Positions 41,973 to 52,500 of a stretch of 64,000 nucleotides of DNA are shown here, piece by piece. Location: the NCBI GenBank assembly GCA_026075535.2, contig AP026544.2, positions 5,828,001 to 5,892,000 on the forward strand, in the 5' to 3' direction. Within the stretch, counting starts at the first letter, position 1, and each line of letters begins with the position of its first letter. This DNA comes from Tricholoma matsutake (taxonomy: Eukaryota; Basidiomycota; Agaricomycetes; Agaricales; Tricholomataceae). A program made the position numbers and the translations under genes. The notes beneath the pieces are model-generated. The model was not told where the DNA came from and did not search any database. It saw nothing but the letters and a program-made list of their open reading frames with translations.

Positions 41973-42103
41973 CAACATCGCTTCTTGTCTTGTTACCGCG
42001 ACGTGCACAGCCACCAAAAACTCCGTCGACACCGTTTTCATCTTTTGTGGCTCCATCCGTCAACGATCCCAGCGATCCGGTTTAAATAGCGTCTTACCAG
42101 CGC

Positions 42104-44026
42104 ATGTCAGATTCTCTTAGCAGAGTAAGGGGGAGATCAGGCGAAGCGATGGACGTGGGGAACCCTTCCAGAGCCGGTACGCCCAGAACTCCTGGTGACG
42201 ACCCCATTGATTCTCTACGGCCCTCTGGGGGCCGTAGATCCTCACAGATAGCACCTTCGGTGGGCCCTCATCGGTCCCAAAGAAGTTCTCCAACTCCCTC
42301 CCCGTATGGGGCCGGAACGATCACACCTCGTGCACAGCGATTCAGCGTGCCGACACTATCTCCCAGGAGGGCCACAGCGTCCCCTGCACCACCTACCACT
42401 CCTTCCACTCCTGCCTCTCGATGGGGAGATGAAGCTTTGACACCCAACCCCGAGCCCGTGATCCAAGACACGGTGATGGCGAGCGATGCGGACGACGATT
42501 GGGCCGGTCCAGTCACCTTCACCCACGACCTCGGGGAATACGCCCAGGGGTTCATTACTGTTCTGAACAGGACTGGAGCCCGACAACCTACTGCTGAACA
42601 ACGGCAGGAAATCGCAGAACAACTGGGGGCGGTGCTGTATGCAGCGACCACAGTTGGATTCCATCGAGACTCGGGGAACACGACCCTCCGAAGAGCCATC
42701 GACAGGGCTGGCGGTGCAGGCAAACGACCTGCGACTACCGACCCCAACGACGTCCCAAGGACGGAGCACCTGGAGGGATGGGATGGGCCACGCCCCCCCC
42801 CTCACAAATCTGCGAGGACACGAGGCCCGAGAGGGGCTCGACCTCTTCCTAAACCCCCAACAGGGGGCACTTCTTCTTCATGGGGCAGAGGACCTCCTCC
42901 CCCCGTGAACATGTCAACCAAGCCTTCGGGCAGGGGGACGTTTGCTCAGGTTGCTCGCTTCCCCGGGGGGCGAGCTCCTAACACATCCATGGACGGCCTT
43001 GTGCGACTAGCCAAGGCCTTCCCTGAGCTTCCAACCGACAAACTAGCTGACATCCAGCAGCACGTCGGTCCATCCAGGCCCAAGGCTGCAAAGCCTTCGC
43101 CCACCGTTCACGGACCGTCTCGAAGACAGGTCCTCGTTCACGTTCGACCCCCCCTAGAGGAGGGAACGAACCCCGCTGATTTCCTGGACCATGTCCGGAC
43201 GACCTTAGGGCTGCACCACTCCAAGCTAGTGGCTCAGTCTGCCACCATGCACGCCGGGAATCTCTCGGTGTCAACTGACGTAGTGGCCTCGGACGAGGAC
43301 CTACGATGTTTCAAGGAGGCGGCTCACAAGGCCTTCCCCTACGCGCTCCAAATCGACGCTGCGCTACCCACGTCCACGTCCTACCTCAAGCTGGTAGACG
43401 TGCCCTACATCGCAAACGACAAGGCCATTACGCCTGATGTCGTCATAGCTCACCTGGGGAAGTCAGGCATATCTGACCTCACCGTCCTGCAAGTCCCCCC
43501 ACGGGTTGTCCGTGATTCGAGAATGTCGGACACGTGCACCGTCTACCTCAACGTTGCTGACTCCGTCAGTGGCGCACGAGCGAAAGCTCTCATCGGGCGT
43601 GGTGTCCAGTTTGGACGCTACGTCGCCTACGTTAGGGCAGCCAGGGCGAACCCTGGACTCCCACTATGCCAACGGTGCTGGAAGTGGGGGCACCCCACCC
43701 CAGCATGCAGAGCTCCACAGTCGAAATGTCCGATCTGTGCAGGACCACACCGCAAGGAGCACCATCGTGCCCTAGCGGGGTGCTGTAAGGGTAACGCCAA
43801 GGCGAACCCCCCCATCCCAGCTACCCCAGAGGGGGCAGCATGTCCTCACCCGGCTAGGTGTCTGAACTGCCGGAAGAACCACGCATCCGACGATCGTCGA
43901 TGCAATTTCTGGCGACACCGCTTTGACCGTGACTGGATCAAGGCGCGCTATGACGAGGTGAGTGCGAGACGCAACTCTCGCTCCCCTCTCACTTACCATC
44001 CCGCAGGACGCGGTGGCCGAACGTAA
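42104..44026 (+). CDS. LINE-A ORF1, diverged N-terminal variant (640 aa)
   Basis: This is an intact gag-like ORF1 with three CCHC-type knuckles near the C-terminus, as in A1. The N-terminal ~230 residues are clearly different from A1 (for example the stretch around RWGDEALTPNPEPVIQD and a different run before LEGWDG), while the rest is very close. The change in similarity along one gene suggests recombination or template switching between subfamilies. The stop abuts the ORF2 ATG. Confidence 0.9.
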   Translation: MSDSLSRVRGRSGEAMDVGNPSRAGTPRTPGDDPIDSLRPSGGRRSSQIAPSVGPHRSQRSSPTPSPYGAGTITPRAQRFSVPTLSPRRATASPAPPTTPSTPASRWGDEALTPNPEPVIQDTVMASDADDDWAGPVTFTHDLGEYAQGFITVLNRTGARQPTAEQRQEIAEQLGAVLYAATTVGFHRDSGNTTLRRAIDRAGGAGKRPATTDPNDVPRTEHLEGWDGPRPPPHKSARTRGPRGARPLPKPPTGGTSSSWGRGPPPPVNMSTKPSGRGTFAQVARFPGGRAPNTSMDGLVRLAKAFPELPTDKLADIQQHVGPSRPKAAKPSPTVHGPSRRQVLVHVRPPLEEGTNPADFLDHVRTTLGLHHSKLVAQSATMHAGNLSVSTDVVASDEDLRCFKEAAHKAFPYALQIDAALPTSTSYLKLVDVPYIANDKAITPDVVIAHLGKSGISDLTVLQVPPRVVRDSRMSDTCTVYLNVADSVSGARAKALIGRGVQFGRYVAYVRAARANPGLPLCQRCWKWGHPTPACRAPQSKCPICAGPHRKEHHRALAGCCKGNAKANPPIPATPEGAACPHPARCLNCRKNHASDDRRCNFWRHRFDRDWIKARYDEVSARRNSRSPLTYHPAGRGGRT

Positions 44027-46030
44027 ATGAGGGACAGACTTAGATCTACCCCACAGTTACGCATATTTAGTCAAAATGTAAATCGAAACTGGGGTTACAT
44101 GGACTCTCTACTGGCAGATTTCGTAGACGATTATGATTTGCTTTTCATCCAAGAGCCGCCTTGGCGATTAATAAGACACGCCCCCTCAGCCCACAACAGG
44201 GAAGGGGAGGAAGTTATAGGCGCACCAATGAGCCCGAATTGGGGTACCTTAGTGCGCCCATCAGGGATTGACTCCCCTCCACGCGTGGCTGTATATTTTG
44301 CGAACAGCATCGCTAATCTAAGACCGGGTCTCAGACGAGATCTGATCGACAATCGGGACATCCTACTCTTCTCATTGGGAATAGGGGAGGATGTCATGCT
44401 GCTCGCTAACGTCTACTCGGACAGCCAACATTCGGCCATCACGCTCTTATTTGAGAACGTCATGACGATCCCACGCTTACACTTCATGTGCGGCGATTTT
44501 AACGTGAGACATGCAGCCTGGGATCCCCAGGGGCCTGAACACTCAATTCATGCTGACCACCTAGTGGAAACGGCTACGGCATTAGGCCTGACCAGAGCCC
44601 TACCAGTAGTGGAGGGCCCTACGCACTTCCCCCCTCAACAGGGCCTTCACCCCATGGTGATCGACCTGATGTTCGTACCCACAGATCTCAGATTTGTATT
44701 GTACTGTGAGATTGTACCTGAAGCCAGGGGAACGTCTGACCACGCCCCCCTGACATTAGTGCTGCCTGGCCCGGGATCTTTGGTTCCGGTTACCAAGTGG
44801 TCCATCAAAAAAGGATCCGAGGAGGAAGCATCGTATTGAGATGCCGTCTCCTCCGCTTTAACTCCGTGGCTAGATTGGCACGGAGATACGTCGGCAGAAA
44901 TCGATGATGTCGTCTCGGCGATATCAACGATTTTAAACAAGGCATGGGAAAACCATGCCAAGGAATCTCGCCTCGGCAAGTCATCCAAAGGTTGGTGGAC
45001 GGACGAATGCAGCGGTGCCCTAGATGCTTACAGAGCCTCTCGTGATGAGGGGGACTGGAAGCTCTATAGGAAAGTCATGCGACATGCGAAGCGCGACTTC
45101 TTCGACGACCGTATCCAGGAAGTGGCTACGATGAACAGACGACCCTGGGACCTGATGTCCTGGACTCGTCAACGCAACCTCCCATCGTACGAGGCTATCT
45201 CCTATCGGGGAGAACCGTGTAACGATCTGGATTCTCTCTGGGCTGCCCTTGATGGGTCCTATAACGCCGCATCTGATCGAGAAGTCGATCTGAGCATACT
45301 CGAGGAACTTGATCCGGTGCCTGAAAGGGCCTGGATCTCGTTCTCCGTTACGGAAATGAAAGAAGCGCTAAATGCGTGTTCTTCCCGTTCCGCTCCAGGT
45401 CCCGATCATGTTACGTGGTCGCACCTAAAACACTGGTGTAGCAACCCAGAAGTGGCAGGGCTCATCACCCGCATTGCTGAGGCGTGCATCACCGCTGGCC
45501 ACTGGCCAGATCACTTTAAGGAGTCCCTGTCGGTTATTATCCCGAAGCCAGGGAAGCCTAACTACTCTACCCCTAAGTCGTTCAGGCCCATTGTGCTTCT
45601 GAACACTCTGGGCAAATTAGTCGAAAAGATGTTGTCCAGGTGACTTCAGTTCGACGGTGTCGCACACGAGGCTTTCGAACAAAACCAGTTTGGAGGCGTC
45701 GCCCAGCGTTCCACAGAGGATGCAGGTATTTACCTTACCCACCTGGTCAGGGCAGGATGGGCCAAGGGACTTAAAACGAGCGTTGTCGCCTTCGACATCG
45801 CTCAATTCTTCCCCTCCTTGAACCACCAAGTTCTGTTGGAGATCATCTCTCGGTCGGGGTTCCCTGCGCAAGTAGTGAACTTCTTCCGTTCATATCTTGT
45901 CGGTCGCAAAACGACCTACAAGTGGAACGCTTTCTCGTCTGGCTCCTTTGCAGCCGATGTGGGAGTGGGTCAAGGTTCTGCTTTGTCCCCTGTCTTATCG
46001 GCGTTATACCTAACGCCTATTATGAGGCTC
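44027..46030 (+). pseudogene. A7 ORF2 N-terminal part with two nonsense codons
   Basis: It covers the endonuclease, linker and RT up to the region before YVDD. Stops occur at 44837-44839 and 45641-45643; in both places intact copies have the Arg codon CGA, so both are C-to-T changes in CGA. Apart from these the frame is open. It ends at the duplicated TATTATGAGGCTC (46018-46030), where B-j enters. Confidence 0.92.
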
Positions 46031-46670
46031 TTTTTTTTTTTTTTTTTTTTTGGATCAGAATTTATAACGCGGGGCTCGAACGCAGTCCGCGGAGCAAGGT
46101 ACAAACTTGGGTACTACTTTATCTACGCGTTCCCCTCGCCCATCTCCCACTCAGGTCCCCGTTTTAGCCACCTTTAGGCGGGCAGTTCCACAGACGTTGG
46201 CCTCTCAGCCAGGAAAGGCAATAATCTGGAGGGGGCACCCCCCCCTCCCGAAGTTAGCCATTAGATCGCCCCCTGGAGCAAACGGTCCCCCAGCCACATG
46301 TCCGACCGAGGCCAGACCAGGCGCAGCAGTGTTAATTCACCGTAAATCCCCCCTTGCGGGAGGAATAACCGTCTGCGTTTTTCCAGCCAACGAGGATTGA
46401 CCACCCCAGACAAATGAGGTGGACCATCACCATGTTGTGCACGAGTGACAGTAACAAGGCGGGTGGTTGTTCACCTGGTTATTCACCGTGACCGCCGTAA
46501 GTAGGGGGCCGAGACCCCCCTCGAGCAAATGCACCCATGTGCACGCACTCGATGACATCGTCCCCCCCACAGTGGGGGGAAGGTATAGGGAAGCGACACC
46601 ATGTCACCATCCCGATAGTGGCCACCAGTTACTTGGTGGCCGTGAACATAGAGGGGGATAGCCCCCTGTA

Positions 46671-47480
46671 CTAGTTGCGGCGCTGCTGTCCACGAGGACC
46701 TCGAGGACGACGGCGCCGTGCTGGGGACGAGGGTTCCCCAGATTGAGGCTCTGATTGAGCGGTGTGCACCGCCGCGTAGGAAGCCCGGAAGGCTGCCGGA
46801 GACGTGAGGTCGAGAGGTGTTGGAACGGCTGCTAGTTCCGCCGACATCGTCTCAGACAGTCGCCAGGTGGTCGTGAATAACTCCCAGGCCATTTGGCGCC
46901 AAGCGTTCCTCTCTGCAGGGGGAACGGCGGACGTACGGACGGTACCAACGAACATGGTCATCGCGTCGAGTTGGTGTAGCATGGCATGAGAGGTGGCTTC
47001 GATTTCCAGCCTCTCATTCACAGATAACGGCGCTTCGTCCTCCACCAGCTCAGGGATGGGGGGCAAAGGCGGTAACGGGGCAGGGGATGCCTCCGGATAG
47101 AAGAGCTCAGCAATGCCGAGCTCCTGAGTGTACATGTCCTCGCGTTCGAGACTGCGAGTCCATCGTTTATGTGCGACATGGATGTCCTGCGCCCACAGCA
47201 CACGGTCGATCGTTTGCCTCGAGGCTAGCTTGGGGCTGCTCTCGGCATAATTGAGGGCCTCCTGCATAGCAAGAGAATCCTCGTCATCCTCAGGGTCGGA
47301 GAGGTCTTCTCCAGCCCATAGATCTCTAACTGCCCGTAGGGCAGTAGCTACATCCGGATCGTCATGATCGTACCGGGTGTCGTAGTCTTGGACGCCATCG
47401 TCGTAGATGTCGCCCGTAATCAGGGAGGGGTCGTGTAGACCCCAGCGTGGTGTTTGGGCTCTAGTTCGCCGTTTAGGCAT
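46671..47480 (-). CDS. B-element ORF, type 1, 269 aa (B-j)
   Basis: This is an intact type-1 protein. It differs from the B-a/B-g protein at scattered positions, most visibly near the N-terminus (RAQTPRWGLHDPSLITGD, where B-a has RVQPPHRGLRDPVLITGD). That N-terminal wording is closer to the type-4 copies. The core motif and Arg-rich tail are unchanged. Function unknown. Confidence 0.75.
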   Translation of the reverse strand: MPKRRTRAQTPRWGLHDPSLITGDIYDDGVQDYDTRYDHDDPDVATALRAVRDLWAGEDLSDPEDDEDSLAMQEALNYAESSPKLASRQTIDRVLWAQDIHVAHKRWTRSLEREDMYTQELGIAELFYPEASPAPLPPLPPIPELVEDEAPLSVNERLEIEATSHAMLHQLDAMTMFVGTVRTSAVPPAERNAWRQMAWELFTTTWRLSETMSAELAAVPTPLDLTSPAAFRASYAAVHTAQSEPQSGEPSSPARRRRPRGPRGQQRRN

Positions 47481-47874
47481 TGAGAGGGGAAGTTAGTGCT
47501 AGTAGGTGATAGTAGAAATCAAGATACGTAGCGTGCCATCGATAACAGTTGGTCCCTTATCTCTATTCCGGGTCCACCCGATACTGCCTCCGAACGCTCC
47601 GAGGGGGGGACAGGCCGCACATCCTGTAACCCAGTGGGAGAAGATTGAACCCAGGTCATACCACCCTAGAAGAGTGAGCACCGGAGGTAGAGGGTTGGTG
47701 GAGAGTGGCGGCCACCAAGGTGTCGACCTAGCCGCCAGGGGGCACCATTGCCTGGCCCCTTTTAACGATGGTGTATTCCAACGGGTAGTCAGTGTAGCAT
47801 GTCTCTAGTAATAGAAACTCACAGAGCATGGAGGCTAGAAGCCTCCCAGACAACTAGCAATCCAGTGATAACAT

Positions 47875-50124
47875 CGCTCCTTGACTTGTTACAACCACCA
47901 TAAATAGTGGTAAACACCTCTGCTCAACGTTGCACGCGACGTCGACACCTCAATTTCGGTCCGATTTTCGATCGGATTTCGCCATCACGAACGCTCTCGG
48001 CGTCTCCAGGCTTGCCCTGATTTGCTAAGAGATCCGTCCATCCGATCTCTGTGGATGCCCCGGTCACTGTTTTTGACAGTGTCTGCTATTCGTCTCGCTC
48101 TCCTGGGCTTCGAGGATCCTGGCTAGGTGAGTGTTGGCAATGAAAGAGTAGTCTGGGCCCCTATGGGGGCTTAGAGTGGGTGTGGGATGCCTACTTCAAC
48201 GCTCGCCCAAGTCGTCGCATTCGTTTAGCTGGGGGAGGTCTGGTTCAGGAGGAGGGACATATTCACTGGATTGTGGGTCGTCTGGGAGGCTTCCTACCTC
48301 CATGCTGCGTGAGTTTCTATCTCTAGAGACCTGCTACACTGACTACCCATTGGAATACACCATCATTAAAAGGGGCCGGGCGATGGTGCCCCCTGGTGGC
48401 TAGGTCTACGCTCTGGTGGCCGCTACTTACCACCGACTCTTTACCTCCGGCACTCACACCCTCGAGGTGTTCGGAACCGGGTTCAATTGTCCCTCCCAAC
48501 CTGCAGCAGGATTTGCGGCCTGCCTGCCCCCTCGGAGCGTCTGGAGGCTGTGTCGGGTGGACCCGGAATTGAGATAAGGGACCGTCTGTTATCGTTAACA
48601 CGCTACGTATCTTGACTTTTACCGTCATCTACCTGTGCTAAATCATCCTCAATGCCCTCTACAAACCGTAGAGCGCGAACTCGACACCAGGCGGCTCATG
48701 GCGACCCCCTCCTATACACAAACGCCGACTTCGCCGACTTCGACGACAATTACCTCCCAGAGTTCGGACACGTCTCCCTGAGCGGATGGGACTCTGATGT
48801 GGCTAACCAGTTCCACAATCTTTGGGCGGAGGATGACTCCTCCGACCTGCCAGACGACGATGACGGCTCTGCCACTGGCGGAGACGTCGAATTCATCCCG
48901 GGTCTCACCGAGCTAGCCTCGCAGGAGACGATAAACCGCTTCTTGGCATCACAAGTGATAGCCGATGAGGTGCATGATCTGGCTCTCGAGCTTGGGCTCG
49001 AGGCCAACAACAATCAAGAGCTCGGCATCGCCGAGCTCCTCTATCCAGAGGGGCAGCAGGAGCAATCTGCGCCGCCACTCCCCACATCACCGGGTTCATC
49101 CGCCATCCCAGAGTTGGTGGAGGATGAGCCTCCGTTGTCGAGAGATGAGAGGGTGGACATAACGTCCACTTCTCATGGCTTTCTACATTTACTGGAGGCT
49201 ATGACGATTTTCGTCGGTACCGTCCGAGTATCCGCCGTTCCGCTCATTGAGAGGAACGCATGGCGTCAGATGGCCTGGGAACTATTCACGACCACCTGGC
49301 GATTGTCCGAGCCAATGTCGGCAGAACTAGCAGCTGCCGGATTGCCTCTCGACCTCACGTCACCGGAAGCCTTCAGGGCTTCCTACGTGGCTAGGCAGGC
49401 AGCTCATGCAGAGCTCCATCATGGGGAACCCTTGTCCTCATCACGACGCCGCCATCCTCGAGGTCCTCGAGCACAGCAGCGCCACTACTGAAAGGGGGGT
49501 GTCACCCCCCCACATCTACTCCCACCAATTAGTTGGTGGCCGATGTCGGGATAGTGACAGTTTGTCGCTTCCCTCTACCTTCTCCCCGCTGCGGGGGGGA
49601 CGTTGTTACCGAGCGTATGCCCTCGACGGCATCTACTCGAAGGGGGCCTTGGCCCCCTATCCACGGTAGTTCCGGTGAATAACCAGGTGAACAACCAGCT
49701 ACCACATCTCTGTCATTCGCGCGGGAGCGCGGTGATGGTCCACCTCATTCGTCTGGGGTGGTCAATCCTCGCTGGCCAGGAGTATGCAGACGGTTATTCC
49801 TCCCGCAAGGGGGGATTTACAGTGAATTAACACGGCCGCGCCTGATCTGACTTCGGTTGGATATGTGGCTGGGGGACCGTTCTGCACTGGTGGACGAGTT
49901 AATGGCTAGCTTCGGGAGGGGGGGCTCCCCCTCCAGATTATTGCCTTTCCTGGCTGAGAGGCCAACGTCTGTGGCACTGCCCGCCTAAAGTGGCCAAAAC
50001 GAGGACCTGGGTAGGATATGGGGGAGGGGAAGCGTAGTTACAGTAGTACCCAAGTTTGTATCCTGCTCCGCGGACTGCGATCGAGCCCCGCGTTATAAAT
50101 TGTTGACCCAAAAAAAAAAAAAAA
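47875..50124 (+). mobile_element. B-k: full-length type-2 B element inside B-j
   Basis: It has 5' terminus CGCTCCTTGACTTGTTAC (47875-47892), a leader, the type-2 ORF, a 3' UTR and a 15-nt poly(A) (50110-50124). The target duplication is AATCCAGTGATAAC (47859-47872 and 50123-50136, overlapping the last A's of the tail). Confidence 0.94.
48652..49491 (+). CDS. B-element ORF, type 2, 279 aa (B-k)
   Basis: This intact type-2 protein is almost identical to the B-l product and close to B-h. Its core is WRQMAWELFTTTWRLSEPM. The 3' UTR that follows keeps the hairpin after the stop codon with different bases from type 1. Function unknown. Confidence 0.75.
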   Translation: MPSTNRRARTRHQAAHGDPLLYTNADFADFDDNYLPEFGHVSLSGWDSDVANQFHNLWAEDDSSDLPDDDDGSATGGDVEFIPGLTELASQETINRFLASQVIADEVHDLALELGLEANNNQELGIAELLYPEGQQEQSAPPLPTSPGSSAIPELVEDEPPLSRDERVDITSTSHGFLHLLEAMTIFVGTVRVSAVPLIERNAWRQMAWELFTTTWRLSEPMSAELAAAGLPLDLTSPEAFRASYVARQAAHAELHHGEPLSSSRRRHPRGPRAQQRHY

Positions 50125-50523
50125 TCCAGTGATAACGTCCCTTCTCCCTAAGCCAGACCTCCCCCAACTAAACGAGTGTGTCGACTTGGGCGAGCGTTGA
50201 AGCAGGCATCCCACACCCACTCTAAGCCCCCAGAGGGACCCAGACTACTCTTTCATAAACGACACTCACCTAGTCAGGATCCTCGAAGCCCAGGAGAACG
50301 AGACAGATAGCAGCCATTGTCAAAAACAATGACTGGGGCATCCACGGAGATCGGATGGACGGATCTCTTAGCAAATCAGGGTAGGCCTGGAGACGCCGAG
50401 AGCGTTCGTGATGGTGAAATCCGATCGAAAATCGGACGAAAATTGAAGTGTCGACGTCGCATGCAACGTTGAGCAGAGGTGTTTACCACTATTTATGGTG
50501 GTTGTAGCAAGTCAAGGAGCGTA

Positions 50524-50957
50524 TATTATGAGGCTCTTCAGAAGGAGTGAAATCGGCAGAGATGTCGATCTCATGTCGTACGTGGACGATGGTACCCTCA
50601 TCGCCCGTTCTCCACAGCTGGAGGATAACCTCCCCTTGCTAAAAAAAGCGTATGGCTGGATATTCCAGGCGTTCACCTCCCTCGGGCTTGTCCTTGAACA
50701 CGACAAGTCCGAGATATTTCATTTCTCAAGGGCGAGGAGTTTCACTCCCCTACCCATTGATCTCGGATTCGCCCCCTACACGGGCAACACCCCCCTCAAA
50801 CCCAAGGTTACCTGGAGGTACCTTGGATTTTTCTTCGACCGTAAGCTCTCCTTCAAAGAGCATACGCGATTCTACTCCACCAAAGCCCTCACCACTGCTA
50901 GGGCAATGGGAATGCTCGGCAATTCTGTCAGAGGGCTAACCCCTATGCAGAAACGCC
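50524..50957 (+). pseudogene. A7 ORF2 segment (YVDD and thumb)
   Basis: This open continuation of A7 ORF2 from the YVDD block to LTPMQKR ends at the duplicated ATGCAGAAACGCC (50945-50957), where A8 enters. A Met-started frame at 50495 reading from B-j is a junction artefact. Confidence 0.88.
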
Positions 50958-51626
50958 TTTTTTTTTTTTTTTTTGGATCAAAAATTTATAACGCGGCGCC
51001 CGGTCGCAGTCCGCGGTAGAGACGTACAAGCAGAGTACACTACGCCCAGCCCAAGTCCTCCTCCTGCTAATCTTCGCACCAACCACCTGGATAACTGCGA
51101 TGACCACTAAGGGGGCCCCCTTTATCGAGTAAACGGACTTGCCAGTGGTGGCGTACCGACAACCCGGACTTGACGATGTTGTGTTCCCCGATCCCTACGG
51201 GTATGAGTGCAAGATTTAGGGGAGACTGCCGCCCCGACGTGAGCCTCTCAGCTCGGAAAGGAAAGCGTGGTCGACTGAGATCGTCGCAACGCATAACCGA
51301 CAGCGGATCTGAAAGCGCTCAGGCGCCTCCCCGAACCGGTACCTAGGTTCGTGTCCCCCCTCCCTGACAGTCGCTCCTGAACACGGGTGGGCCCCCTTTA
51401 TGAGGGTTAACGGACTCGTCTGGTGCCCTGCGGCCACCCCGACATACCGATAACACTAGCTAGAACCAGACGAGGGTCATACGCCCTGCGCGCACAACCT
51501 ATCCTGGATCCCACGCGAGTGAGTTGAACGATCCTAGTGCAGGATTGTTGTCCATGAATTCGTTGAAGCCTTCGACAGAGTCTGGGCTCGCACGAGTTTC
51601 TTTGCGATCCACCTTAGGGCAGACGC
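50958..51626 (-). mobile_element. A8: 5'-truncated LINE-A
   Basis: It has an 18-nt poly(A) (50958-50975), the full 3' UTR and the last ~40 codons of ORF2. It is flanked by ATGCAGAAACGCC (50945-50957 and 51627-51639) with no extra bases. Confidence 0.93.
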
Positions 51627-52500
51627 ATGCAGAAACGCCTTCTGTACCGTTCATGTGTTGTACCTATTATGACGTACGGACTTAGACTTTGGCATTTCAA
51701 AGGCGCTCGCGTCAAAGGTGTCATCAAAACGTTGGCCCAAGTGCAGTCCATTGCTGCACGTTGGATCCTCGGTGCATTCAGAACCACCCCAATCGGTGGC
51801 CTGGAAAGTATCGCTGGACTGCTGCCTATGCAGCTGTTACTGCGGCGTCTGGTCGATAGAGGAGTGTTCAGAACCCCCCTATTGGCTCCATCTCACCCTC
51901 TAAGAGCAATCTTAGGGCCCAATCACGTAGGCACCACCCACTCCCATGAGCTAGGACTCTGGGGAGGGAACGTGCTCGACACACTCACCCTGCAAGGTCC
52001 ATCTGTCGCCTCGGCTGCAGCCCTGGCCCTCGTACCAGGCGATGAATTCGACCCCTTTGGGGAAGAAAACACACCTGGAAACAGAGTGAAGGATCTATTC
52101 CCCACTCGTTTCTCCTCTCATCGCCTCACCTCTAAGGAGGATGGAGCGAAGAACTCTTACAGGAGTGACCTCGATAAGGCCTGGGCCTCTGCCCAGGTCG
52201 AGGGAGATACTCTTGTCGTTGCAGTGGACGCCTCGGTGCCCACAGATGCCAAATTTCAAGCAGTCGCCTGCGCTCTTGTCTTCGGACAGGGAGAACAGGT
52301 AGATCGCGTTGTCTCAGCTTCTGGGAGGAGAACCCCCCCAGAAGTCGAACTCTTTGCTCTCCAACTGGGCGTCTCGGCTGCTTGCAGCAGAGGATGCAAA
52401 AAGTTGGTGATTTTCTCGGATTCTACTACGGGCATCGAGTCCCTAATTGATCCAAAACCACGTTCTGGGCAAATTTTCGCCCTGGACGCCTGTCGCTCCC
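51627..52500 (+). pseudogene. A7 ORF2 segment (connection and RNase H)
   Basis: This open frame from LTPMQKR through most of RNase H (the D, E and D positions are present) ends at the duplicated GCCTGTCGCTCCC (52488-52500) at B-l. Confidence 0.88.

Larger units (their letters stand above)
46031..50521 (-). mobile_element. B-j: full-length type-1 B element carrying B-k
   Basis: It has a 21-nt poly(A) (46031-46051), sequence to 47872, then continues 50125-50521 after B-k, ending at the B 5' terminus. The target duplication is TATTATGAGGCTC (46018-46030 and 50524-50536), with two extra bases at the 5' junction. B-k lies in its leader in the opposite orientation, so two B copies form a large inverted repeat. 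Confidence 0.93.
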
